Source: Lindgomyces ingoldianus (Eukaryota; Ascomycota; Dothideomycetes; Pleosporales; Lindgomycetaceae). From it: 64,000 bases of DNA. This document shows, in pieces, positions 43,299 to 54,265 of this stretch; the stretch's first letter is position 1, and each line of letters begins with the position of its first letter. The notes beneath the pieces are model-generated. The model had not been told where the DNA came from. It saw only the letters and a list, made by a program, of their open reading frames with translations, and ran no database searches. A program made the position numbers and the translations under genes. The stretch is taken from NCBI RefSeq assembly GCF_010093535.1, contig NW_022985164.1, forward strand, positions 1,601,629-1,665,628, given 5' to 3'.

Positions 43299-45839
43299 AT
43301 GGGCCCCGCTAAGCGATGGTATATATCTACCACAACCATCACTTGGTTTTTATTCTCCAGAACCCGACCATCTCTTGGTCGGAGTTTTCTTCCAGCGTCA
43401 CCACATACCATAACTTCGAGCATAGCGTCGAGCATTGCTCGTCTAGATAGCACCATGGCCGCTTCAGCCGCTAACGAGCTTCCAGTGCGCACCGCACCAG
43501 CTGCCGATACAACAAAGATGGATGCCCCAAAGCATTCCGTTCTTAACTCGACTTTCCCTGTTCTTCTCCCGCAAGACGACCTATTGTTCATGCCAGAGCC
43601 GGAATTTCAGTCCTCCATCCGGAAACTCGTGGCTCAAGGCGAGCCAGCAGAAGATGAGCCCATTCTCATCGAGAACAGCACATCCTCCTCAGGCTTCCCG
43701 TCGAGCCCCTCGAAACGACGTGCTCTTGCTGACGCTGAAAATCCCCGCCCCAAGAAGTCAGCTTTCATGAACGGCCTGTTCCAGGATGCTGCCCATCAGA
43801 TGACCGCTGAGGATTTGGCAGCCCAGAATAAGACGCTCACCGCAAATGCTGATGTCACCAACATCTCCTCAAAGAATCCTCTGGTTGATCTATTCTATGA
43901 CCTTGCAGAATTCACTGCGGACGACAAACTGAAGATCCTCTTGGAGCATGCATGGAAAGAGGATTCCTTGATGACGCTGAAAATCATCTTCAATACCCGA
44001 AGCATTCATTTAGGAAAAAGTAACAAGATTGCGACCTACAAAGCTATGGGCTGGTTAGCCGAGAACCACCCTCTCACGCTTCTTGCCAGTCTCAAGTGGT
44101 TGGTGCGGCCCATCATCGAGAAAAGGGCACCGAAACCAGAACAAAGAGAGACAGCAAAGGATGAAGACTTTGCCATGGTCGAGGTAGATGGCGCCAATAG
44201 TGAAAACCCTGAGAAGGCTCATGATGTGCGTTTTGGTGTTTCTCACGGGTACTGGAAGGATCTTCTGAATCTTGTTGCTCTTGCTGCGAATAACGAACTT
44301 AAGTTCAATGGCAACCCAGAATCCGTTCTTTCCCAACATCCGGATAAATCTGCCTCTGGTAAGCGCAAGCGAGAGTGGGATCCAGCAAACGCCAAGGTGC
44401 TCCGCACGCAGAAGAAGTTGGAGCGTCACGACCGCGTTTTGCGGAAGCTAGAGGATGACGGTTTCTATCGTGCCCTCCACACCACGGTGGCTCGCCTCTT
44501 CGCCAGCCAGCTAAAAGAAGATGCCGCAAACCTTGCTTCCGGAGAAAAGGCCGATATGAAGAAACTATCTCTGGCCGCAAAGTGGGCACCTACTTTTGGT
44601 GAATTCCATGATAAACACACCTTCATACTGTCTTCGATTGCGGAAATCCTATTTCCCAAGCCCGAAGAAGTCTGCCCCGACGCCACAAACCGTGAGCTCT
44701 ACCTACGATATGCGCGCGAAGTCTATCGACGCAAAATTGGCTCCCCTCTTCGCAAAGCTTTATCTGTCGTCGAACGTGAGATTGCTTCAAACAATTTCGA
44801 GGCAATCCATTACGATCGCGTGCCAAGCCTCGCCATGGATCGATACACCAAGCTGTTCTTGCGAAAAGACTTTGACCACTTTTCGCGCTTCGTAAACAAG
44901 GTTGCCGAAGGGTCCGTGAATATCTCTGGCGCAACTCTACTACCGTCAACGCTCGTCAGTAAAGCTCGGGTGGCTGTCTATCACACTTCTGATGAAGCAA
45001 AAAATCTTGCCGCAGTCAAGGCCAATGCACAAGCCAGCATAACGCGGAAAGTGATAGATGGTCAATGGAAAACGTTGGTACAGCGGGTCCGGGACTCGGG
45101 CGTGCTGGAATCTTCAATCGGCGTCTGCGATGTAAGTGGCAGCATGGGCCACCCCGTCTTCAAGGATAACACCTGTCCCATGGATTCTTCGATTGGCCTG
45201 TCTTTACTCCTGGCAGAAGTCACGGCCCCTCCATTCGGTGGCGCGTTCATCTCGTTCTCCGAATCACCGACCGTCGTGAGTGTTGGTGGCGAGTATGATA
45301 AACGCGGTCTCGTCGATAAAGTGGCCGCTATCAGCAGAGCTCCATGGGGATACAACACAAATTTCACTGCCGTCTTCGAGGACTTGATCCTGCCAATGGC
45401 TGTGAAGGCTGGTCTGAAGCAGGAGGAGATGGTGAAGCAGGTGTTTGTTTTCAGCGATATGCAGTTCGACGAGGCTGATGAACATACAAACCGCTGGACC
45501 ACATCTTTCGACCGTATCAAGGCCAAGTTCGAGGCTGCTGGCTACGAGATGCCGAGGCTCATTTTCTGGAATTTGGCCTCGAAGAGCTCCGACAAGCCGA
45601 CCACGATGGATGACATCAACACGGCCTTAGTGTCTGGTTATTCGCAAGGTATGCTCAAGGTCTTCCTGGATGGTGGTGGCTTCGAAGGAGAGGGAGAGGA
45701 AGAGATTACGGAGGAGGAGATGGAGGATGAAGACGGTGTTGTTCAGGTGAAGAAAGAGAAGAAGAAAATGGATCCGTTGACCGTCGTCAAGAAGGCCGTC
45801 TCTCACAAGGCGTACAGCATGTTGAACGTCGTCGACTAG
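43299..45839 (+). CDS. DUF2828 von Willebrand A-like protein, 846 aa (or 794 aa from second start)
   Basis: Intronless. The fold is DUF2828: an N-terminal TROVE-like helical region (NPLVDLFYDLAEFTADDKL...LEHAWKEDSLMTLKIIFNTR) and a C-terminal vWA domain with a MIDAS-type metal site (GVCDVSGSMG, DMQFDEADEH). The arrangement resembles Ro60 proteins, which bind misfolded and Y RNAs, so RNA binding is plausible but not shown. A long acidic-basic insert (residues 330-400) lies between the halves, and the end is acidic then Lys-rich. Two starts are possible. The first ATG gives an N-terminus rich in Arg/Ser/Thr with few acids (SRTRPSLGRSFLPASP), which looks like a mitochondrial presequence. The ATG at 43455 sits in a strong CACCATGG context and begins MAASAANELP. 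Confidence 0.88.
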   Translation: MGPAKRWYISTTTITWFLFSRTRPSLGRSFLPASPHTITSSIASSIARLDSTMAASAANELPVRTAPAADTTKMDAPKHSVLNSTFPVLLPQDDLLFMPEPEFQSSIRKLVAQGEPAEDEPILIENSTSSSGFPSSPSKRRALADAENPRPKKSAFMNGLFQDAAHQMTAEDLAAQNKTLTANADVTNISSKNPLVDLFYDLAEFTADDKLKILLEHAWKEDSLMTLKIIFNTRSIHLGKSNKIATYKAMGWLAENHPLTLLASLKWLVRPIIEKRAPKPEQRETAKDEDFAMVEVDGANSENPEKAHDVRFGVSHGYWKDLLNLVALAANNELKFNGNPESVLSQHPDKSASGKRKREWDPANAKVLRTQKKLERHDRVLRKLEDDGFYRALHTTVARLFASQLKEDAANLASGEKADMKKLSLAAKWAPTFGEFHDKHTFILSSIAEILFPKPEEVCPDATNRELYLRYAREVYRRKIGSPLRKALSVVEREIASNNFEAIHYDRVPSLAMDRYTKLFLRKDFDHFSRFVNKVAEGSVNISGATLLPSTLVSKARVAVYHTSDEAKNLAAVKANAQASITRKVIDGQWKTLVQRVRDSGVLESSIGVCDVSGSMGHPVFKDNTCPMDSSIGLSLLLAEVTAPPFGGAFISFSESPTVVSVGGEYDKRGLVDKVAAISRAPWGYNTNFTAVFEDLILPMAVKAGLKQEEMVKQVFVFSDMQFDEADEHTNRWTTSFDRIKAKFEAAGYEMPRLIFWNLASKSSDKPTTMDDINTALVSGYSQGMLKVFLDGGGFEGEGEEEITEEEMEDEDGVVQVKKEKKKMDPLTVVKKAVSHKAYSMLNVVD

Positions 45840-46529
45840 AGTTGGGAACCCGATGTTGATTGAAGGTTTTCAGACATATTTCAAAACCGTCATCAAAAGT
45901 GTATAGTAAATACAGTCTCCTATCTTGGAACGGTTGGCGAAATGGTAGGCTGGGGATATGCTCCAGACGGAGCCAAATCAACACTTTCAAATCCAATTCT
46001 CTAAGACCGAAAGTGATGTTGTTTTAACTCTCTATAGTATAACATTGCTTGCTATGGAGCATGGTTGGTGCGGAATTGATCTATTAAGCCTCCCGCAAGA
46101 ATAAGGGAGAAATGTTCAGAGAATACTGATCTTTATCGAAATCGAGATCCTTACTGTCCCAACATGGCAACAGCCCTTCTAAAAGTAGCTCGAGGACCGA
46201 TGTCACCACCTCGTAATCGTCGATAATGTTCTCCATACACACCAATGTCACTAGGGTTCCTCTAAATTAGCATTTCTGAACCTTTGTGCACAGCATGTGA
46301 AACAAAAATTCCGGGGAATGTTCCGAGTTGTGTAATTGCAGCCTATTCCTTGGAGAGGCTCGACGGATTTTGGACACCTAACTGCGTCATCATTATCCCT
46401 TTAATTAACTATCATGTCCTCTCTGGGCTTTTCCACAGCTGTCTGTCTGCGGACTAACCGTTAAGTGGGGCCATATACATTCTTAGTATCCCGGTCCACG
46501 ACCAAGAACAGTCACGCATCGGCCAATTT

Positions 46530-46690
46530 CATTAAAACGGTCGGATACGTCGGTCTCGGAAAAGCAGGCTATTTGATGGCCTAACATCTCCCTACGAACG
46601 TATTTAATCTCGTAGTTCACGGTATCGACGCAACAAAAGTCTGGCGCGTAGGTTCAGAATGGTCGAACACAACCTCTTCTGATGGGAGGC
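46530..46690 (+). pseudogene. 6-phosphogluconate/3-hydroxyacid dehydrogenase N-terminal relic
   Basis: One frame reads VGYVGLGKAGYLMA, then a stop (TAA), then HLPTNVFNLVVHGIDATK. This matches the N-terminal Rossmann motif of the beta-hydroxyacid dehydrogenase family (GFVGLGxMGxPMAxxL followed by a strand and a turn). Only about 50 codons remain and no downstream catalytic lysine region can be found. It is a fragment. Confidence 0.6.
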
Positions 46691-46873
46691 CAGGGGCTTT
46701 TAAAGACTACAATGTTGTTCCAATGTTGTCTTAAGGGAAGGTGTGGAGGATAAAATAGCCTGGCAGTAGCTGTTCAGAAGATCGGATGAAGTGACTCCGC
46801 TATCTAAGAGAGCTGAAGGCTCTCCTTATATACACCGAGCTTCGGAACATAATATCTCCAGATCCCGAGCTGC

Positions 46874-46928
46874 GTCCCAGGCTCTGAGCCCCCAGTCCCA
46901 GGCTCTGAGCCCCAGCCAAGGCTCTCAG
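46874..46928. repeat. 21-base tandem repeat (2.7 units)
   Basis: Two near-identical units containing GTCCCAGGCTCTGAGCCCC start at 46874 and 46895, followed by a partial third unit with CCAAGGCTCTCAG. It lies in the decayed spacer with no gene around it. Confidence 0.85.
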
Positions 46929-48999
46929 TATACGCGACAGAAGGCTGTTAGAGAAACGATCTTAGGTGAGAAAGGGATTGCAAGAGAATGATGTAGGCTC
47001 TGTGGGTCTTGACACTGGCCTCAATGTCCATGACCATAACGATCCTGAGGGGGTGCTTGATGACCCTATCCAGACCAGTAATGAGTTAGGCTAGATGAAT
47101 CTTGACCCCGACCTCCAAAACTATAGGGGGAAGGGCTGTCCGGGTGCTAGTCACCGAGCTTGTAGCTATACTGTCAGCTATTTTAGCTATCACGAGAGAA
47201 GTTGCTTGGATATCCTAGTGCATGGTGATCCACGCCAGAGAATCCTGGACTTCGGGATAGGACCGAGATTTTGATATCGAGGCGTAGAGGTGGCAGGGAT
47301 ACAATTAGTGCCACTTATAGTAGCCTAGAATGTGGTCTTGGCCTAGCTCATGGCTGCAGACGCGAACCATAGTGCGTACCATGACCCTGGCCTGGTATGG
47401 CGGGCTGGTTCCGATCCTGGCTCCGACTAATTGGGTACGGCTTCACAGTAAGGTCTCTGCGGCTAGAATTTAGGGCATTCTGCCTATCTTGGTTTGAGCA
47501 GTGGCGTTCTTCAGTGCTATCAGGCTGTTGCGACTGACATTCTGGCGATCTTGGCTCGGCTGCACCGCTGGGTTGCAATAACTGGCATACTGACTACATT
47601 GGCTGGCTGTGCGGCTCGAATTCTGGCTCTCTTGCTCTGTCTGGACAACTTCGTCGCTGAGACTAGCGGTAGTAGCTCAACCTGTGGGTTGAGCGGTAAT
47701 CTCGTCGCCTCGGACTGGACTTACAAGTACTTGACTGTTGCAGATCAGACTCATTTGATGTTGCTATTCAAACCTTTTGTGGCATCGAATGAGGTCCGGA
47801 GAGGCACACAAAGCTGTCACCATGAATTCAGGATCATCCGCCCACGACTAGGGCTCATTCTGAACCCGTTCAGCATTTCCTTGGATGAAAACGTCACCTC
47901 TCACTTGGAGGAACCTGAAGAGGGCCTGATTTAAGGCATTGGCCCCTGGAGGACTTGCTAGCTTAGTGTTGTTGTTCGGGTGAGCAGCCGGGAGAGTTGA
48001 GGTTGTGCGTGGTAAGATTAATATTAAAAGTCTCAGCTACCTAATCAATTAACTTGAGCTGTCTAGAAATAAGAGTTAGTTTGACTTACCAAGCCACTAA
48101 TAGAGGAGAGAACGTGTGTTACTCAAGTGCCGGCATTGTTTTCACTTGCCGGTTCGCGCTAGCCGATTCAGTTAGTCTCACCACCATAACCACAGTCCTC
48201 TGATGGCTTTCAGTCCTAGCTTAGATACTCATCGGGTAACCGCTTCTTCCCGAGAGAATCGCCAAAGAAGAGGACAAGGCATGTGAATACGACGAGTAGT
48301 GAGTGAGAGCAACCGGAATAGACTCTCCCTCAGTGGCATATCCTGGCGAGCCCACTGAATCACCCTCGCCTTGTCACATAATGCGAAGGAAAGGCCATGG
48401 AAAATCTAACAAATTTCATTGAATTCCCCCAAAGCCACACCATAACTCTCGAAAAGACAAATCCCCACCCTCAAATGTTCGTCGCCATGTCTTCCTTGAG
48501 ATTTCGGCTAAGCAATCAGGCCAGGGCACTACCTGCTAGCGATTTTACCTCGCTGGATAACATGGCTGTCCCAGAGGCTCGACATCAATACAACACTCTT
48601 CCACTGCATCATCACCAGGTTGACCTACAGATTGACCTCTAATAGGTTGTTCTCATCATCCTCAAGGCCGGCTCCTCAACCTGCGTACCGTAAGGAATTA
48701 CAGGGTCGTGGAGAACGTTCTTCGGAACGTACTAATATAACGCTCCCGGGTTTGGAGGCCTACGTCCGTACTCCCATTTATTGCTTTGATGTTGGATTTG
48801 CCAAGGCGCTAAAAGTTTGAAATCCAAAGCCATGGCGCGCGCTCGATTACTTCTGTATTTGGACTAGACCTAAAAGTTAAAGTTGAGGCTAAGGATGCGA
48901 TGTGCAGCCATAGAACCTGAACAGTCTCCGTAGATGCTTCCACATCATTTTCTCTTCTTTTTGGTCCGATGAGCGACCGCCCGTCTCGAAATTTAAAAA

Positions 49000-50575
49000 A
49001 TGGTGTCGAAGCGTCTCCTTGGTCCTCTTGACAAGAGAAAAATAGTCACACGTTGCCAGCCATGTGCCGCTCGAAGAATCAAGGTGAGGGTATTTCTATT
49101 CAGTATATGCTAGATTCCATTTTGGCTCACTCATGTAGTGTGAAGGTGGGTTTCCTTGCGAGTATTGCGCCCGAATGAAAAAAGATTGTCTACCACCAAA
49201 AAAAGCTGTCCTCAAAGTCGCCACCGAGTTCGTCTCTCTTACTGGAGTGGGACGATCTCAGCCAATTCTTGGTCTCCCAAAGCAAGTCCAAAACGAGATG
49301 GACGACCGCTTTTTTGCCTCTTTTGCGGCATTCATTCGACGCACCCAGTTCACACGGCGATTCCCTTCCGTTAACTCGGATCTCATGCTGCTTGTGCACA
49401 CCTCGCATCCGTTACGCCATGCTGCAATCGCTATCGGTGCTCTGAACGCAAGTCGAGAGGGTGCTATTAGTGTGCTGCGTGGACGTGACTCTCCCAGTAT
49501 CATTGCTTTCACATATTATCGTAAAGCAATACTCTCCCTCAAAAGTATACTTGCTGAAAAGGATGTGGCGCAGAGAGAGGATGTACTATGGAGCACTTTC
49601 TTATTAGGACTTTTTGAGGTATGTGCTTAGATCTGCGACGCTTGAAAGTCTTCTATTACATCTTGAGTTTGGACTGAAAGATTTACTTACCTTGCGCAGC
49701 TCCTCGCCGAATCCTCCGGTGAAGGCTGGGCGCAGCACATGTTCTACGGTACCTCAAGGATTCTGCAATTGTCAGGGCCAGCTCAGCACATGTCTTCTCT
49801 AAGGCAGGTCCTTTTTGAAGCATTTCGAATTCTGGAGGCGAATAGAGCCATTCTCTATGGTGTAGATACCATGCTTTCCGAGGATGCTTGGGTAGACTTC
49901 CAGCGAGATCTCACATCTAGCAGGGAGGAGTCTTGGTGTCCAATTGAAACTATATCCTCTCTTATTATTCAAACCTCTTCCTTCAACAAATGGTACGTTT
50001 CCACAGACTCTTTAAATATCTGTTAACTGATTCAATTGGTGGGCAGCTTTTTGGATGTAGCAGAAAATATTTTTAGGCAACAACATTTGGCAGACGCCTC
50101 CATCCGTGCACTAGGGGAACGAGGCTTTAAAATTCAAAACCTGGTCCACCAGTGGCACGATGAAGCGCTAGCTCGGATGTACAGTTCTGATGACACTGAC
50201 ATCCATTTCCAGCTTAGCCTAACATACTACCATGCCCTTCTCCTATTTCTGTCCCGAAACTTCACCTACTATTCGTACTGGGACCGAATGACGGCGCCGC
50301 TCTTGTCCCAATACGACATTGATAGCCACATCGCGGCTATTATAGCCTTGGCTGAGCAAATATTAGACGCGTCCGTCATCCCGGGTGTCATGCTTCTCTT
50401 TCCTCTACGATTAGCAGGGTCCCACACCAAAAATTCTGACCAGAGGCGCAGAATTTGGAAAATCTTGGATCAAGTGCATTGGAAGGGTTTTATTGTCTCA
50501 GATCGGATCAAGACGGATCTGCAGGAGCTGTGGCAATATCAGGGGTTGGAAATGTGGAATCTTGGGCCTGTGTAG
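49000..50575 (+). CDS. Zn2Cys6 transcription factor, 461 aa
   Basis: Four exons: 49000-49083, 49139-49618, 49700-49992 and 50047-50575, phases consistent. The zinc cluster is split by the first intron: CQPCAARRIK|CEGGFPCEYCARMKKDC, giving C-x2-C-x6-C-x5-C-x2-C-x6-C, the normal binuclear spacing. After it comes a fungal-specific regulatory region of the fungal_trans_2 type, with long helices (DDRFFASFAAFIRRTQF, HPLRHAAIAIGALNAS, AITYYRKAILSLKSIL-like). No leucine zipper. The protein is short for the family but looks intact. It ends only 143 bases from the convergent secreted-protein gene. It would act in the nucleus; target genes are unknown. Confidence 0.88.
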
Positions 50576-50718
50576 AGGAGAAATTCTGCGTAGTGTCCCC
50601 ACCTCACGGGCCGTCTCGACATCAAACGAACCACTCCTATCTAGTGGTGAACACCATACATCTCATAGCCTGAGCACACCCAGCCACTGAGCTATCTGCA
50701 CCACTCAGCCAGATCATT

Positions 50719-51501
50719 TTAAATCCGAACGGCACCAGCGGTAGTGCTGAAGAATTCAGTTACTACTCTAGTCCTCTCGCTGGGTGTGAAATAGTCATAT
50801 CCAACAACATTGTTACAACCGTTTACATAAACCGTCACGGGGATGACGCCTTGATACATGATGCTCCACTATATCAACATTGTGTTAGCTGGCCGCATAA
50901 ACACATTGTCAAACTGAATCAGATAACTCACAGATGCTGTCCATTCAGTGACTAGATCCCTTTTAGCAAGACCTGTAAAGATAGCTCCGGATTCGACTAG
51001 GATGCTCTCTAAGAATAGAGGGAAGTTAGAGTTAACGTATCCCCTCCAAACTTCCGTTTTCTCCGAGCTGCCGAGGAAGGTGGTGACGGTGTTGTCTACC
51101 AAGCCCGCGTCGGTGACATTGGAATAGTTAAAGGACGAGGATGCAAGCCCACCCTCATATGCATGGTCCACACGGACGAGCCCTTGAGACGGCGAGTTGT
51201 AGATGAACCCCGCAGTAATGTGAGAGACATTCTCGTTCCTGTTATGGTATTGCGTAAGAATCCTGATCCACCCATCAAGGAATCATTCGAAAGAAAAGCA
51301 ACGCAATATTCCTGAGATCCTAATGACGTACCATTTGTGCTGAATGAAGTTGGTCTTGAACTCAGGATTGACCAATGGTGGCTTCGGTTGCTCGAATTGA
51401 GCCGAGAATTCCAGCATTGACGGAGGGAAGGGTTTGCAAGCACGGCCTGCAGTACATGCTGTTGCAACAAAGGCCAAAAAGAGACAAATGAATAGAAACA
51501 T
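50719..51501 (-). CDS. small secreted protein, 208 aa
   Basis: Three exons on the minus strand: 51501-51332, 51238-50932 and 50868-50719. Phases agree (phase 2 then phase 0), and the stop falls at 50719. The first residues MFLFICLFLAFVATACTAG form a signal peptide. The mature part has NVSHITAGFIYNSPSQGLVRVDHAYEG, NYSNVTDAGL with N-glycosylation sequons, GYVNSNFPLF and, near the end, a VNGCNNVVGYDYFTPSERTRVVTEFF motif. Two conserved cysteines remain after processing. Many ascomycetes have small secreted proteins of this beta-rich type; no function is known. An effector role would be speculation. Confidence 0.82.
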
Positions 51502-52470
51502 GGAGAGAGATAGAGAGAGAGTAATGATGGTTTATAAGGAGGAAACCTGGGAGAAGTGTCTGCGATGAGCCTGGATATGAATGGATAGAGAAACCTGTAA
51601 GAGGGAGGGCCCATGACTTTATATCCGGACAATAACCATGTGCCACGTTATGCTCAAAGAGCAAAAGAGCTCTCCACAATGTACGCAAGATGCGGCAAGT
51701 CCCTAGAGTGCGCTCAGTCACTTCCAAATATGGAAAGGTCGAGCTCATGGCAAGTCTTTTCTACCTTCCAAAAGCGGTTAGTCCTAAAGATATAATGTGG
51801 CTAAGATGCATCGAAATGTGCGTTCAATCACTGCTTGTTTAGGTTAAACCGCAATTTCTATAGTAAAAGGCTACAGTTTGCCACTAGCTTCTTTAAACAT
51901 AGGCTTTAGTTATATTCTATAAGGCTTGTATGTAATCAATTGATGCGCTTTAATGTCGTCAGTAGTGATATTAACCCCATCGCTTCAGAACATTCAAGCC
52001 AGCTACAGGGGAATCTGGTGTTGGAATTCGGGGGTAATGAAGTAGCCATACCAGAGCACTCTGGATCGGACGATTTCCCCACATCGACTAGCTTGGAATG
52101 GGTCTTCAACCTGGAGACGACGTTTCACAAGGCCACTCAGGAGAGCGAATGTCCGTTGCTGCCCAATCTCTTTCAGCTGATGGACATCAGGCACATTCTT
52201 CAGCTCTTCAATCCCGTTTAGCGTTTGATAATCCAGAACCCTATATGGACCTTCTCGCAATATATTCGCCATCCACAAATTTGAGAAAGTCAGGGCCTAC
52301 CGAAGTCTACCAAGCTCCAAGTTGACATAGTAAGCTCGCAGACGGGGTGAATAAGGCGTGGGCTTAGTAAATAGCAACCCGAAAGCCAGCTATGCTCTAT
52401 TTTCCTCTGGACCTGACACCTTTGACCCTCCATTATGCTCAGCCTTTCCTACTGTATTGCCCTTCCGGTC
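51502..52470. other. intergenic spacer
   Basis: About 970 bases upstream of the small secreted protein gene and downstream of the SSADH gene. Open stretches of 75-93 codons overlap on both strands at 51940-52325 and may be a decayed fragment, but I cannot identify one. Confidence 0.4.
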
Positions 52471-54265
52471 CTACGACGAACCCTGAAGTGGTTGCCCCAT
52501 GCCCCCCAGCGTCACCATCTTTGTAATCATATACTCTTCCACACCTAACATACTTCCCTCTCTTCCAAATCCACTCTCCTTGACACCACCAAATGGAGCT
52601 GCAGGATCGCTGATCAATCCAGTATTCACCCCAACCATGCCGACCTCTAATGCCTCCGCCACACGGTAGCACCTTTGAATATCCTTGCTAAAGAAGTATC
52701 CAGCCAGCCCCACGTCTGCAGAATTCGCTAGCTTCACGACATCAGCTTCGTTTTCGAATTTAAATAGACCTGCCACCGGACCGAACGTTTCTTCAGAGGC
52801 AAGCCGCATATCGGATGTCATGTCTCGAATCACAGTTGGCTGGAAGAAGTTCGACCCCACATCCGGCATCTTCTGTCCGCCGATGAGCACCTTACCGCCT
52901 TGGTTGATCGCATCCTGGACATGGCTTTCGACTTTCGACACTGCTCGTTCGTGGATAAGGGGGCCATGAGTTACACCGTCGCCGTAGCCGCCGCCAACTT
53001 TGAAGCTCTTGACTTTTTCGGTGAATTTCTCTGCAAACTCGTCGTAGATGCCCGATTGGACGAAAATCCTATTGGCACAAACACAAGTCTGGCCCGAGGA
53101 GCGGAATTTCGACGTGATAGCACCTGCTACCGCGATCTCCAAATCGGCATCGTCGAATACAATGAAGGGAGCATTGCCACCGAGCTCAAAAGAAAGTTTC
53201 TTGAGAGTGTCGGAGGACTGCTTCATTAGGAGCTTTCCTACACCGGTAGAACCTGTGAAGGAGACCTTTTTGACCGTCTTGGATGAGGTGATGGTCTCGC
53301 CAACCTCGGCGGTATTCGACAACGCTGTGACGAAGTTAACGACACCTTTGGGAATGCCAGCGCGGTGGGCGAGTTCGGCTAATGCGGATGCAGTAAGAGG
53401 AGTTTCGCCGGGAGACTTTGCGACTACTGTGCACCCGGCTGCAAGAGCTGGTCCGATTTTGCGAGTTATCATAGCGGCGGGAAAGTTCCAGCTAGGTACC
53501 GGGTTAGTCCTGGTCGTGGTCGCCCTGACTATCAAGGTGCCGCTCAAGAAGACTCACGGGGTAATCAATCCACACACACCCACTGGCTCCTTGATCGTGT
53601 AGACTCTATTTCCTGCAACGCTTGCTGGAATTGTACTCCCATACACTCGTGGCGCCTCCTCACTGAACCACTCGAAGAAGTTGGCTGCATACGTTACCTC
53701 ACCTTTGGCATCCGCAAACGGCTTGCCATTCTCCCAAGTTATCAGCTTAGCGATGTCGTCGGCATTGTCTATCATCAGCTGATACCATTTCCGGAGCATG
53801 CGGGCACGTTCACGACCTGTGAGTTTACGGAAAGACGGAAGAGCAGCGGCAGCGGCGGCAATGGCGGCTTCGGTATCAGCGCGGTTCATTTCAGGCACCT
53901 TCCCTATGACTGCGCCTGTCGCTGGGTCTGCATCGTGTCAAAATTGAAGTTCTAGGACAGTTTGAGCAGGAGCGCACCTGTGACCTCGAAGGTCTTGCCA
54001 GATTTTGCGCCAATCCATTCCCCGTTCACATATGTTTGCGACTTCAGGAGGGACGGATCGTTGAGCTTTGAATAGGCAAGTTAGTCCTTTCTGGCTGAAA
54101 TCCATAGCTCATCTGAATGCGCAAGGAGGAGAAACTCACAGGGGGTACTGAATGACCCATGGTGTAGAACCTCTGAATTAGAACTGGTAAAGTCTTTCCT
54201 TGAAATCTGGTCCTATAGCCCTGCTGCCGAGCAATTGCGTTCGACACAGATAAAAACGATCGCAT
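52471..54265 (-). CDS. UGA2: succinate-semialdehyde dehydrogenase, 534 aa
   Basis: Four exons on the minus strand: 54265-54140, 54065-53978, 53927-53558 and 53491-52471, all in phase. It oxidises succinate semialdehyde to succinate with NAD(P)+, the last step of GABA breakdown. The aldehyde dehydrogenase signature is present: WNFPAAMITRK, FTGSTGVGK, general base Glu297 in ELGGN and catalytic Cys331 in GQTCVCANR, then EETFGPVA and PFGGVKESGFGREG, the form typical of SSADH. The first 35 residues (MRSFLSVSNAIARQQGYRTRF) are basic and amphipathic, like a mitochondrial presequence. An internal ATG (M36, MGHSVPPLNDPSL) would give the cytosolic form. It is divergent from the ADH gene across 1.4 kb. 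Confidence 0.9.

Larger units (their letters stand above)
45840..48999. other. 3.2 kb decayed spacer
   Basis: No intact gene. A dehydrogenase relic lies at about 46530-46690 and a short tandem repeat at 46874-46928. The open stretch 47494-47934 and its minus-strand partner 47348-47578 have odd composition (CTGGC-rich on one strand, Gln/Arg/Ser-rich on the other) and may derive from a mobile element, but no reverse transcriptase, integrase or terminal repeat can be seen. 48000-48999 has only short open stretches. Confidence 0.45.

Noticed and set aside
51940..52325. Possible short gene on either strand between the secreted protein and SSADH genes
   Set aside because: Open stretches overlap in conflicting frames and strands with no recognisable motif or splice signals joining them.
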